Assembly (NCBI RefSeq): GCF_000517025.1
Contig: NZ_KI912091.1
Location: forward strand, 51,816-115,815
Source: Halonatronum saccharophilum DSM 13868
GTDB lineage: Bacteria > Bacillota > Halanaerobiia > Halobacteroidales > Halobacteroidaceae
Length of the DNA: 64,000 nt
Direction of reading: 5' to 3'
Under the pieces are notes generated by a model, which was given only the letters and a program-made list of their open reading frames with translations, was not told the DNA's origin and did no database searches. Numbering within the stretch: position 1 is the first letter of the stretch; the number at the start of each line of letters is the position of its first letter. Shown piece after piece: positions 8,657 through 17,641 of the stretch. The position numbers were made by a program, and so were the translations under genes.

Positions 8657-9538
8657 ATGTCTGAAAGCAAAAAGTTCCCTGGAATTAAAGGATCAATATT
8701 TTTAGTAGTAATAGGGTTAATTTTGATGACCTTAAATAGTATTATAATAGGTGCAGTTATTGGGTTAGTTATGGGTATTAGACTAGGAGCCCAAGGTATG
8801 GCTGTAGAAGAGATCACTCAAATTGTAGATGCAACAATAATGCAGAATATAAATTATGTCGCTATAGGCTCTGCCTTTATAAGTAATCTAATTTTGATAG
8901 CTATAGGGATAAAGAAACAGGCGATAAACTTAAAGGAATTGCTCTTTGAGAATAAGGAGAAGGTTAACTTAAAACTTCTTGCTATTATAGGTCTATCGGC
9001 TATAATACTTCCGCTTTTTGTAGGGGAGATCGTTAACTTCTTCATGCATATATTAGGGGTTTCTTACTCTGAAGTTGAAGGGGTTAGTGAGGTTACAAGA
9101 GGAGTGGTCGGAATTATATTTGGCTTGGTGTTGGCCCCGATATTTGAGGAAATAATATTTAGGGGAATTATATTAGAAGGTTTGTCTACAAGACATTCTA
9201 AGAAAGTATCTATAGTAGTGAGTGCATTATTATTTTCAGCCTATCATTTTAATTTAATTCAACTCCTGCCAACCTTTATCTTAGGTCTCTTCTTAGGTTA
9301 TGTCTATATTAAGACTAGGTCTGTCTTAGTCTGTATCTATGCTCACTTTGTCTATAATATAGTACCAGTACTACTTAGTCAGATAGACTTTGGGGAGAGT
9401 CCAAGTTCAGTACCAGAGCTAGGCTATGAAAATCTTATACTCTTTATAATATCAGGGTTGATATTCTTTGGAGGGGTATTTTTATTGAAAGGGTATTTTG
9501 ATTCAGAAGATGGGATGGGTGAAAGTATAGAGCTATAA
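8657..9538 (+). CDS. CPBP-family intramembrane metalloprotease
   Basis: 293 residues with about eight membrane segments. The three family motifs are visible: FEEIIFRG (Glu-Glu pair with Arg), SAYHFNLIQ (His) and IYAHFVYNI (His/Asn). These are glutamic intramembrane proteases related to Rce1 and to bacteriocin self-immunity (Abi) proteins. The gene has its own promoter and a strong ribosome site (AAGGAGGAG). It sits directly after the peptide-export operon, so immunity to the exported peptides is possible, but the separate promoter and terminator leave that open. Confidence 0.85.
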   Translation: MSESKKFPGIKGSIFLVVIGLILMTLNSIIIGAVIGLVMGIRLGAQGMAVEEITQIVDATIMQNINYVAIGSAFISNLILIAIGIKKQAINLKELLFENKEKVNLKLLAIIGLSAIILPLFVGEIVNFFMHILGVSYSEVEGVSEVTRGVVGIIFGLVLAPIFEEIIFRGIILEGLSTRHSKKVSIVVSALLFSAYHFNLIQLLPTFILGLFLGYVYIKTRSVLVCIYAHFVYNIVPVLLSQIDFGESPSSVPELGYENLILFIISGLIFFGGVFLLKGYFDSEDGMGESIEL

Positions 9539-9696
9539 AGTGCCAATTAAAGCAGAAAGGATTAAGACAGCCTATCAGTTATATATAATGAAAAGAGTTT
9601 TTTAAGATCCTGTCTTTTAACTGGTAACTAAACTAATATTTTACTGATATTCACACTGATACAGACACTAATAATAAAAGGAGATGAAATTGAATA

Positions 9697-12267
9697 ATGA
9701 AAAGAATTCTCTGTTTTCATTTATTAATTGTAGCTGTGATAATTGTGTTGGCTCCCAATGAAGCATCAGCTTCAATATTTGATTGGAGGGTCTATGAAAG
9801 TGAATACTTTACTGTCTTTTATCCAAAAGGGTATGAAGAGCAGGCAAGGGAGACCCTTTATCACTTAGAGAATAATCGAGAGTGGGCAATGGAGTTGACA
9901 GGAAACAGTAGGGATTTTAAGACAAGGGTTGTAGTACAGGATATAGGATTATTAAGTAATGGGTATGCCCAACCAATAACTGAAAAGATTGGGGTCTTTA
10001 CTAATACACCGTCTACCTATAATAGAGTGAATGGACTAGAGAATGGTGAGAGTTGGTTGAGAACCCTGGCTGTTCATGAGTTAGTACATATTAGCCAACT
10101 TAATAATTCCTCAGGATTTATGGGAGGGATGAGTAGATTATTTGGTAATGCATTCTCTCCTAATTTATGGACACCTATGTGGATGATAGAGGGGATAGCA
10201 GTTTATGCAGAGTCTCAAATTAGTCCCTTTGAGGGAAGGCTTAATATGCCTTATTATGATGCTGTAATAGCAAGCAGGGCCAACGCTGGTCAGTTGCCTA
10301 GTCTTTTAGAAGTGGAATATAAGGAGGATTTTTATCTTTATGGGGCTTACTTAATCAATTATTTGAGTAATGAGTATGGTGAAGAGATGTTGGCCCAATT
10401 CTTTAAAAGTCATGGTTATAACGAATGGGGACCTTTTGGTTCACTATTTCCTGAAATAGGAATTGATAAATCAGCTAATATGATATATGGAAAGACCTTT
10501 GTAGAACTCTATGATGAGTGGAGGGAGTATGAAGAAGAGAGGCATAAAGATTGGGAATTAAGTGGTGATGTTATAGTAAGGAGTAATGTTGGCAGGATAA
10601 GAAATCTAGTATATTTTGATAATAACCTATATTACTTTAAATCAAATATAAGCTCTCCTAAATCCTTTGGTACAGGATGGATAACTTCTTTGGTAGAATA
10701 TGATCTTAATAGCGGCAAGGAAAAGATTATCAAAGAGTTCAATGCAGGTACTAACGGAAAACTACAGGTTATTGATGGCAAGGTTTATTACTCTCTTTTA
10801 AATCTGGAGAAAGGTTTTGCTAATACCGATTATTCTGGAATGGGCGTTGTTGCTGACTTATATAGTTATGATTTAGAGAGTGGTAGGGCTGAAAGAGTAT
10901 TAAGGGGTGAGTTTAAGGATTTTATAGTATTAGAAGATGGGGATATTATATATGTTAAGGATACTAAATCTAGATTTGGCTCAGAGATCTGGAGATATTC
11001 TAAAGGAGATAAGGAGTATCTAGGAAGTTTAGATCAGATGCTCTCAGAGATAGAAGTTTATGAAGATCAGTTTATAGTTGTAAGTAAGGAAAATATGAAG
11101 TCTTGGAATCTAAATCATTTAGAGTTAGATAAGTTGGAGCTTGGCCCTATAGTTGAGAGTAATTATACAGAGAAGTCTATCAAAGTTGAAGGGCAAAACC
11201 TTTACTTCACTTCAAGCTATGGTGGTGCTTATGGCATATATCGTTATGATTTAGCTAGTGAAGAGTTATTCAAGGTGAGCGTTGGCCCATATGCAACAGA
11301 TGGGTTGGTAGCTGGAGAGGACCTATATTACGTCGGGATAGATTCTAGTGGTGAAAAGATCTATAGAGATAGTGTAAATGAGGTAGCATATTCCTTTACT
11401 CCTTCTTACTATGGAGATGAATATAGCTTTGAATTGGCCCTTGATGTTGAGGAGGGTGGAGCTTTTGGCAAAAATATGAGTTATTTACTTAAGCCACATA
11501 CTAGAACCCCATTTTCATTGATGGGTGAAGATGCTTTAGGCTTAAATAGCTACTATTTAACTTATCTTGGAGATGTGAACTTTAGTTTCTCTAGTAGAAT
11601 GTTAACTCCTTTAACAATAAACTATTATACTTTTGTTGATGAGAATGAAGATGATGAGAAGGAGCGAGAGCATAATATTGATTTAAATTATCCGTTGTAT
11701 CAGTCTCTAAGTAAAGGTTTATCTTATGTTGATTTAACTTATAGTACAGACTTTAATGATTCTATTCCTGGACTTTATTTTGGATTTTCTTATCCTAGAG
11801 ATAGTATAGGGATGGGGATGTCATATAATATAGACGATGAGTCAGCTAGTCTTTTAGGTGTTTATGAGCATCGTTTCGATAGTAGTTCGATAAGAGTTGA
11901 TACAGCTTTTGATTACAATACTAATGATTATTTAGAGGTTAGAAGATTCGAACTTCCTCGAGAAGAGGAAGGTAATGTATATAGTATTGGTCTAAACTAT
12001 AATCATAAGTTAAGGAAGGTAAGAGATGGGTGGTGGAATCCTAATATTTTTGTAGGCGATTTATATGGGAATCTATTTGTTGATTATGCAGGTGATGGTG
12101 ATAAAAATTTAGGGGCTTATGGATATGAATTAATCTTTGAATTATATGCTTTATCTGGAATGGCAACTTCAAGGAGTAATGCTAGAATAGGGTTTTCCAA
12201 AGCATTAGATGCTGAGTTGGAAGATAATACAGATCTGTACTTCATAATTGACCTTATTGGATTTTGA
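9697..12267 (+). CDS. Exported MA-type peptidase with beta-propeller and outer-membrane barrel
   Basis: 856 residues. After a signal peptide ending at NEASA comes a gluzincin-like peptidase domain with HELVH (127-131) and the downstream Glu in MIEGIAVYAE (~165). Residues about 280-570 are repeated four-stranded blades (IRNLVYFDNNLYYFKS, LYSYDLESG, IYRYDLASEELFKVS), a TolB-like propeller. The last 250 residues alternate hydrophobic and polar strands (LTPLTINYYTF, GLYFGFSYPRDSIGMG) and end in Phe, as outer-membrane barrels do. It is therefore probably anchored in the outer membrane. The substrate is unknown. A terminator follows at once, so it is a single-gene unit. Confidence 0.8.
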   Translation: MKRILCFHLLIVAVIIVLAPNEASASIFDWRVYESEYFTVFYPKGYEEQARETLYHLENNREWAMELTGNSRDFKTRVVVQDIGLLSNGYAQPITEKIGVFTNTPSTYNRVNGLENGESWLRTLAVHELVHISQLNNSSGFMGGMSRLFGNAFSPNLWTPMWMIEGIAVYAESQISPFEGRLNMPYYDAVIASRANAGQLPSLLEVEYKEDFYLYGAYLINYLSNEYGEEMLAQFFKSHGYNEWGPFGSLFPEIGIDKSANMIYGKTFVELYDEWREYEEERHKDWELSGDVIVRSNVGRIRNLVYFDNNLYYFKSNISSPKSFGTGWITSLVEYDLNSGKEKIIKEFNAGTNGKLQVIDGKVYYSLLNLEKGFANTDYSGMGVVADLYSYDLESGRAERVLRGEFKDFIVLEDGDIIYVKDTKSRFGSEIWRYSKGDKEYLGSLDQMLSEIEVYEDQFIVVSKENMKSWNLNHLELDKLELGPIVESNYTEKSIKVEGQNLYFTSSYGGAYGIYRYDLASEELFKVSVGPYATDGLVAGEDLYYVGIDSSGEKIYRDSVNEVAYSFTPSYYGDEYSFELALDVEEGGAFGKNMSYLLKPHTRTPFSLMGEDALGLNSYYLTYLGDVNFSFSSRMLTPLTINYYTFVDENEDDEKEREHNIDLNYPLYQSLSKGLSYVDLTYSTDFNDSIPGLYFGFSYPRDSIGMGMSYNIDDESASLLGVYEHRFDSSSIRVDTAFDYNTNDYLEVRRFELPREEEGNVYSIGLNYNHKLRKVRDGWWNPNIFVGDLYGNLFVDYAGDGDKNLGAYGYELIFELYALSGMATSRSNARIGFSKALDAELEDNTDLYFIIDLIGF

Positions 12268-12290
12268 TCTATTATTAGATGTTTGCTGTA

Positions 12291-12330
12291 AAACAACTAG
12301 ACTAATCATTTAGTCTAGTTGTTTTATTAT
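12291..12330 (+). terminator. Terminator of the MA-peptidase gene
   Basis: Perfect 14-bp stem AAACAACTAGACTA (12291-12304), 6-nt loop, complement 12311-12324, with a T-rich end. Confidence 0.8.
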
Positions 12331-12344
12331 AAAGGAGTGATTAG

Positions 12345-12968
12345 GTGAATTATAACAAGAAAACAGTATTATTAATTTGGATGATTATTTTTCTTATCTT
12401 TTTACCTATTATGATAGGGGTTGGTCTTAAGATAGAGAAGAGTATAATATCTATGATAATTAGTCATGGAGCAATCACCTTCTTCTTAGCGATTAGCATT
12501 GATAATATTTTGGCTAGGAATTACTATGTTCAGTTAGACGGAGGTAAGAAAATCAATGTGGGAATGGATGGTGTAAATAAAACAGTTATAGCTATTATAT
12601 TTATGCTTATACCAATTTACCTCTTTATATTGACAGATGATATAATTAATGAGGGAGTCTTTAATTTTATCTTATATATCTTCTTTATAGGTCTAATTAA
12701 CAATTTAGTAAATGATAAAATTATTATAGGTGATAGGTATTTGATTTATAGTGGTGATTTCGGACTTATATATCGATTTGAGTTGAGACAAGTATTGGCT
12801 TATCGAATTAAGGAGAAGAGGGGAGTTCTTAGAAAAAGAAGGTTAGAGTTATTATCAAAAGAAGGAAGATGGGTAGAGGTGAAGAAGTCTTTAGATAGTA
12901 TTGAGGGGGTAGGATTATTGGAAGGTATGCTCTCGGAAAAGAATATAAAGAAGGAGGAGATTTTGTGA
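12345..12968 (+). CDS. Uncharacterised membrane protein, PH-like C-terminal part
   Basis: 207 residues, not assigned to a family. The start is GTG 12345 with ribosome site AAAGGAG 8 nt upstream. There are four hydrophobic segments (about 10-28, 33-52, 78-97, 103-122) and then a soluble part (VNDKIIIGDRYLIYSGDFGLIYRFELRQVLAYRIKEKRG) whose strand pattern resembles the bacterial PH-like domains that follow membrane helices. The 3' end overlaps the next gene (GTGA), so the two small membrane proteins are co-translated. No function can be inferred. Confidence 0.65.
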   Translation: MNYNKKTVLLIWMIIFLIFLPIMIGVGLKIEKSIISMIISHGAITFFLAISIDNILARNYYVQLDGGKKINVGMDGVNKTVIAIIFMLIPIYLFILTDDIINEGVFNFILYIFFIGLINNLVNDKIIIGDRYLIYSGDFGLIYRFELRQVLAYRIKEKRGVLRKRRLELLSKEGRWVEVKKSLDSIEGVGLLEGMLSEKNIKKEEIL

Positions 12969-13213
12969 GTCCTATTAGTTTATTTATACTTACTTTAGGT
13001 ATAGTCTTTATTCCTAGGGGGATGGGTTTGGCTTTGGAGATATTAGCTTTGGCAGGTATAGGAGCCTTAGGTGCCTTAGTTTCTGAAGGTCTTCAGCGAT
13101 TAATAGGGAAGGAGACGATACTGACCAAAGTGTATACCGGTATTTTAAAGTTGGTCTTTATGGCTATAGTAATTGCTATTATTATCACGTTTATAAAGGG
13201 ATTGATATTTTAA
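12965..13213 (+). CDS. Small hydrophobic membrane protein
   Basis: 82 residues with three hydrophobic stretches separated by a short charged linker (SEGLQRLIGKETILTK). It starts at a GTG that overlaps the stop of the preceding gene, with GGAGGAG just upstream, so it is clearly part of that unit. The family is not recognised; the size and pattern recall small Firmicute membrane proteins such as BofA, but the conserved residues of BofA are not seen. Confidence 0.6.
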   Translation: MSPISLFILTLGIVFIPRGMGLALEILALAGIGALGALVSEGLQRLIGKETILTKVYTGILKLVFMAIVIAIIITFIKGLIF

Positions 13214-13229
13214 TTAGTTTAATTTTCTT

Positions 13230-13259
13230 TTGAATTTAAATCTATAATTAGTATATAAT
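13230..13259 (+). promoter_or_regulatory. Sigma-A-type promoter for the first GerMN lipoprotein
   Basis: TTGAAT (13230-13235), 18-nt spacer, TATAAT (13254-13259), about 47 nt before the ATG at 13307. Confidence 0.55.
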
Positions 13260-13306
13260 AATTATAAGGTAGAGAATATATAGAATATAGAAAGGAAGAA
13301 ACTTAA

Positions 13307-14335
13307 ATGATAAAATTAAAGGTTATTTTATTAGGAATATTGCTTATTTTTCTTATAACTGGTTGTGTACCGCTTCAAGAAGAGGTTGAAGAGTATGGTT
13401 TGAGTGATTATTTTCCTTTTTTAGAGGAGACTATGCTCTCTTATGAGGGGGTAGGAAATGAGTTTGCAGAGCAGGATATCTATTTTGATTTTATTGATGG
13501 TGATAGAGCTCAGATTAGAGTCTTCAATCCTGGTACCTTTGGGATTAGAGTTGTAGAGGTAAGTGATGAAGAGATTAGAGAGGTACTATTTAGAGGAGAG
13601 AGTTATGGTCTGCTGAATCTGATGGAAGTAGAAGGTGATGGGGATATATTACTTAAGACTCCATTAGAGGAAGGGACAAGTTGGACCTTAGAAGATGGAA
13701 GAAGGAGAAGTATATCAGGGGTAGGTATTGAGATAGAGACTCCTTATGAAGATTTTGAAGGGGTTGAGGTTACTACAGAAGCGGAGCATTCAACGGTAAA
13801 AGATTATTATGTAGCTGGAGTTGGCCATGTAAGGAGGGTCTTTGTTGGTGAAGATGGATTTAATGTAGAGACAAATCTTCAAGATATAATAGAGGGTACA
13901 GGAGTTAGTTATCCTGTCAGGTTCTTCTATCCGAATTTTCATAATGAAGAGATTGTATATCTACATAGAAGGGTAGACTTTATGACCAATGATGATATTA
14001 AAAAGATCTTTGAAGGTCATTTGCGTGATCTTCCTTCAGAGGATTTGCACCCTGTTTTAGGGCCAACGGCCCAACTAAATAGTATAGAGGTTGATGAAGA
14101 AGAGAGCCTGGTAAAGGTTGATTTTTCTAGAGAGTTGGTTACCGAGATGAATGCAGGAGCCCAATTAGAAGGGATGATAATTCAGAGTATAGTCAATACC
14201 TTTGGAGATCATTATAAGGTCTCTAATGTAGTTATAACTTTAGAGGGTGAGAGGTATCAATCAGGACATATTGAACTTGGAGAGGGAGAGTTCTTTGAGG
14301 TAGATTTAAGTGAGAGTAGGCCTTTTGAAGAATAG
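13307..14335 (+). CDS. GerMN-domain lipoprotein, paralog 1
   Basis: 342 residues. The lipobox is ITGC (Cys20), so the mature protein is lipid-anchored. Residues about 30-200 form a beta-rich domain without a recognised family. The C-terminal ~120 residues (VRFFYPNFHNEEIVYL ... SIEVDEEESLVKVDFSRELV ... SIVNTFGDHYKVSNVVITLEG) are a GerMN domain, known from spore germination protein GerM and the lipoprotein LpqB. It lies next to a close paralog (14515) with its own terminator between them. Family membership is firm; a role in sporulation or cell-envelope maintenance is inferred from the family. Confidence 0.85.
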   Translation: MIKLKVILLGILLIFLITGCVPLQEEVEEYGLSDYFPFLEETMLSYEGVGNEFAEQDIYFDFIDGDRAQIRVFNPGTFGIRVVEVSDEEIREVLFRGESYGLLNLMEVEGDGDILLKTPLEEGTSWTLEDGRRRSISGVGIEIETPYEDFEGVEVTTEAEHSTVKDYYVAGVGHVRRVFVGEDGFNVETNLQDIIEGTGVSYPVRFFYPNFHNEEIVYLHRRVDFMTNDDIKKIFEGHLRDLPSEDLHPVLGPTAQLNSIEVDEEESLVKVDFSRELVTEMNAGAQLEGMIIQSIVNTFGDHYKVSNVVITLEGERYQSGHIELGEGEFFEVDLSESRPFEE

Positions 14336-14348
14336 AAGGTTGGAAGAT

Positions 14349-14383
14349 AAAAAAAGTAGCAGAATTCTGCTGCTTTTTTATTT
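14349..14383 (+). terminator. Terminator between the two GerMN genes
   Basis: AAAAAAGTAGCAG-AATT-CTGCTGCTTTTTTA: a GC-containing stem with a T run. It is followed by a short run of AGCTGA-type direct repeats (about 14409-14440). Confidence 0.8.
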
Positions 14384-14514
14384 TTGAAGGAAAAAATTTT
14401 AGATTTTTAGCTGAGAGCTGAGAGCTGAAGACTGATAGCTCAAATTGAATTTAAAGTTAGATTTAGGGACATAATAAGAGGAGAAGTTAATAGATTAAGG
14501 GGATGTGATTAGCT

Positions 14515-15555
14515 GTGAAGAAGTTATTAGTATTATTTCTATTATTTATTCTCTTAACTTCTTGTGCTCCTCCTAATAGAGAAGAGGGAGCAGGGGAACC
14601 ACAAAGAGAAGAGTATACACTAGGTGATTATTATCCCTTTTGGGAGGCTACCTTGTTAAGTTACTCTGGTGAAGGGAGTAAGTATGCTGAACAAGAGGTA
14701 TATTTTGATTTTATTAAGGGGGATAGGGCCCAAGTTAGAATTTTTAACCCAGGAACCTATATTGGAAAGATCATAGAAATAGGAGAAGGTGAGATTAGAG
14801 AGAGGGTCTCTATAGGTGAGTTCTATGGTTTGAGGGATATAAGGGATATGAATGGTGATGGTGATATAATATTAAAAGAGCCGATAGAGGAAGGTAATAG
14901 TTGGACCTTAGAAGATGGAAGGAAAAGATATATATCAGGAGTTGATGTAGAGATAGAGACTCCGTTTGATAATTTTAGAGGTATAGAGGTTACTACTGAA
15001 GCAGAGTCATCTACAGTAAAGGATTATTATGTAGGTGGTGTAGGCCATGTTAGAAGTCTCTTTGTAAGCGAGGGGGGACAAGAGATTGAAGTCTTCCTAG
15101 ATGATATAGTTGAAGGAAGAGGAGTAGATTATCCAATTAGGTTCTTTTACCCTAACTTTCATGATGGGGAGATTGTATATGTAGATAGGGGTGTAGAGTT
15201 TAGAACTAATTGGGATATAACTGAGCTTTTTGAAGAGAATCTAAGGGATTTACCTTCTGATGAATTAAGTCCAATGCTTGGGCCAAATGCTGAGATAAGG
15301 TCTATCTCTCTTGATGGTGGAGAAGGTATCTTAGAGGTTGATTTCACTAGATCATTAGTTACAGAGATGAATGCTGGTGCTCAGTTAGAAGAGATGATTA
15401 TTCAGAGTATAGTTAATACTTTAGGAAGGCATTATGGTATGTACCGAGTTTTAATAACTCTAGAAGGCAAAAGATATGAATCAGGTCACATTATTTTAGA
15501 AGAGGGAGAGTACTTTGAAGTAGATGAGAGTGGAGTCAGACCCTTTGAGAATTAA
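14515..15555 (+). CDS. GerMN-domain lipoprotein, paralog 2
   Basis: 346 residues with lipobox LTSC (Cys17), the same beta-rich middle and C-terminal GerMN domain as the gene at 13307; long stretches are nearly identical (YFDFI-GDRAQ, EEGNSWTLEDGR, VTEMNAGAQLE, IIQSIVNT). The start is GTG with AAGGGG upstream. It clearly arose by tandem duplication. Each copy has its own terminator, so they may be expressed differently. The substrate or partner is unknown. Confidence 0.85.
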   Translation: MKKLLVLFLLFILLTSCAPPNREEGAGEPQREEYTLGDYYPFWEATLLSYSGEGSKYAEQEVYFDFIKGDRAQVRIFNPGTYIGKIIEIGEGEIRERVSIGEFYGLRDIRDMNGDGDIILKEPIEEGNSWTLEDGRKRYISGVDVEIETPFDNFRGIEVTTEAESSTVKDYYVGGVGHVRSLFVSEGGQEIEVFLDDIVEGRGVDYPIRFFYPNFHDGEIVYVDRGVEFRTNWDITELFEENLRDLPSDELSPMLGPNAEIRSISLDGGEGILEVDFTRSLVTEMNAGAQLEEMIIQSIVNTLGRHYGMYRVLITLEGKRYESGHIILEEGEYFEVDESGVRPFEN

Positions 15556-15618
15556 TAAATTACTATGTTTTTCAAAGTTAAGACTAAAAAATTTCATATT
15601 TTAAAATGTAGGAAACAG

Positions 15619-15665
15619 CAAATATAGCTAGCAGATCTTAAGATCTACTAGCTATATTTGTTTAG
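15619..15665 (+). terminator. Long palindromic terminator after GerMN paralog 2
   Basis: CAAATATAGCTAG (15619-15631) pairs with CTAGCTATATTTG (15648-15660) and the intervening AGATCTTAAGATCT is itself palindromic. T-rich sequence follows. It may act in both directions. Confidence 0.65.
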
Positions 15666-15753
15666 TAGAAAAAGTTTCTATTAGAGTCTATAGATAATAT
15701 GCTTTTGACCTTTAACTGGTGATTGAAGGTTAAAAGCTAAAGGGCTTAATAAA

Positions 15754-15849
15754 TTACTTCTTACAGGTAGTGAAGCTATAGAAGCCAAGTACTAGTAAGA
15801 TTAATATTAGAAATAAAGTAAAGGGATCTTGTTTGCCTTTTACACACAT
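15754..15849 (-). CDS. 31-residue small membrane protein
   Basis: Minus-strand reading frame with a strong ribosome site (AAAGGAGTG) 6-7 nt before ATG at 15849. The peptide is MCVKGKQDPFTLFLILILLV and continues LGFYSFTTCKK: a short charged head, one membrane helix of about 18 residues, and a Cys-Lys-Lys tail. The size and layout resemble small sporulation-type membrane peptides (YjcZ-like), but the glycine-rich head of that family is absent. It lies in the 450-bp gap before the amylase gene. Supported by ribosome site and coding character only. Confidence 0.5.
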   Translation of the reverse strand: MCVKGKQDPFTLFLILILLVLGFYSFTTCKK

Positions 15850-16024
15850 AATACTCACTCCTTTCTTAGCTACTGATATTATATTCTATGCCCTTATAAG
15901 AAAAAAAGTTAAAAAGAATTAAAGAGGTTATTTTATTGTAATAAAGGATTAAATAAAGAGGGGTTGGAATAGATACATAGAAATATTTAAATAGATTAGA
16001 TTAAATATATTGGGAGTGGTAAAG

Positions 16025-17539
16025 TTGAGAAGGAGCAAGTCTTTTTTAGTTATTATACTTATAGTAGCAATTGTGTTGTCCTTTCAAATTGGTGGAGAGG
16101 CTAGTAATACCCATAGGACATATTATCAGATATTTGTTAGATCATTTTATGATTCTAATGGTGATGGGATAGGTGATTTGAGAGGAGTTACTAAGAATTT
16201 AGATTACTTAGAGGAGTTAGGAGTAAAAGGTATCTGGTTGATGCCTATTATGGACTCTGAAAGTTATCATGGCTATGATGTAATAGATTTTTATGAAGTT
16301 AATTCTGATTATGGGAGTTTAGAAGACTTTAATGAGTTGAGTAAGGAGGCAAATAAGAGAGGAATAAAAGTAGTCTTAGACCTTATGTTAAATCATAGTA
16401 GCTCAGATCATCCTTGGTTTATTGAGGCTAGTTTAGATCATAAGAGCCCATATAGAGATTATTATATCTGGGCCAACGAGGATACAGATACTAATGAACG
16501 ACGTCCTCATGATGGTGCTAGGTTATGGCATAGGACCTTTGGTGGACTATACTATGGATTCTTTTGGGGTGGAATGCCTGACTTTAATTATGAGAACCCA
16601 GCTGTTAGAGAAGAGATGATTGATATAGGCAGGTTTTGGTTAGAGCAGGGTGCTGATGGCTTTAGGCTGGATGCGGCAAAGCATATCTTTCCTGGAGATA
16701 TTCACGAAAAGAATTTGAAATGGTGGAGAGAGTTTAAAGAAGCTATGGAGGAGGTTGATCCTCAAGTTTATCTAGTTGGTGAGGTTTGGGATGAGCCAGA
16801 GGTTGTTGGCCCTTACTTTGAAGCTTTAGAGTCTAACTTTAACTTTATGGTTGGTGAAGAGATAATTAAGGCTTTACAGGATGGTCAAAATCGAGGATTG
16901 GGCGAAAGGATAGACCAGACTTATAGGCTTTATGATAATTTGATAGGTGAGGGTAATTATATTGATGCTCCTTTCATTACTAATCATGATCAAGATAGGA
17001 TGATGAGCCAACTAGATGGTGATATAGACAAGGCAAAGGTCGGGGCTAGTATCTACCTAACTTTAGCAGGAAATCCTTTTATTTATTATGGTGAAGAGAT
17101 TGGGATGACAGGAACCAAGCCAGATGAGAGAATCCGTGAGCCTTTCCAATGGGTTGAAGGTAAAGGTGAAGGTGAGTCGCAGTGGACTTTTGTCTTAAGT
17201 CCAGAGGGTGTATCTGTAGAGAGTCAATTGAATAATCCAACTTCCCTACTCAACCATTATAGAGAGTTGATTGCTTTTAGAAATGATAATCCATTATTAT
17301 ATGATGGTGATTTTGCACCTATAGAGACAGAAGATGAGGTTCTTGCTTATAAGAGGTTTAATGAAGATCAAGAGATCTATATTTATCATAACTTAAGCGA
17401 TGAGATGAGAAATGTAGATATTGAGCACTCTGTTAATGAAAGCAAAATCTTCAACTACCTTAGAAGAGATAGGCTAGTCTTTGAAGAGGGAGGCTTTATA
17501 AGAGTACCACCTTATGGTACAATAATAATTAAGAATTAA
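16025..17539 (+). CDS. Secreted alpha-amylase family (GH13) glycosidase
   Basis: About 504 residues with a signal peptide (FLVIILIVAIVLSFQIGGEA). The GH13 regions are all present: DLMLNHSS (region I), GFRLDAAKH (II, with the nucleophile Asp), YLVGEVWDEP (III, acid/base Glu) and ITNHDQDR (IV). It hydrolyses alpha-1,4 glucans outside the cytoplasm. The C-terminal all-beta domain is complete. TTG 16025 is preferred because GGGAGTGG precedes it at the right distance; a TTG 15 nt earlier lies upstream of that ribosome site. It has its own terminator at 17568. Confidence 0.93.
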   Translation: MRRSKSFLVIILIVAIVLSFQIGGEASNTHRTYYQIFVRSFYDSNGDGIGDLRGVTKNLDYLEELGVKGIWLMPIMDSESYHGYDVIDFYEVNSDYGSLEDFNELSKEANKRGIKVVLDLMLNHSSSDHPWFIEASLDHKSPYRDYYIWANEDTDTNERRPHDGARLWHRTFGGLYYGFFWGGMPDFNYENPAVREEMIDIGRFWLEQGADGFRLDAAKHIFPGDIHEKNLKWWREFKEAMEEVDPQVYLVGEVWDEPEVVGPYFEALESNFNFMVGEEIIKALQDGQNRGLGERIDQTYRLYDNLIGEGNYIDAPFITNHDQDRMMSQLDGDIDKAKVGASIYLTLAGNPFIYYGEEIGMTGTKPDERIREPFQWVEGKGEGESQWTFVLSPEGVSVESQLNNPTSLLNHYRELIAFRNDNPLLYDGDFAPIETEDEVLAYKRFNEDQEIYIYHNLSDEMRNVDIEHSVNESKIFNYLRRDRLVFEEGGFIRVPPYGTIIIKN

Positions 17540-17567
17540 AAAGAAAATGGGGAGATAAACAACTTTA

Positions 17568-17598
17568 AACACTGGGCTTTTTGGCCCGGTGTTATTAA
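17568..17598 (+). terminator. Terminator of the amylase gene
   Basis: AACACTGGGC (17568-17577), 6-nt loop, GCCCGGTGTT (17584-17593), then an AT-rich end. Confidence 0.75.
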
Positions 17599-17641
17599 TG
17601 TTAATATAGATAGTATATAATATTTCTAGAGGTGATGAATA

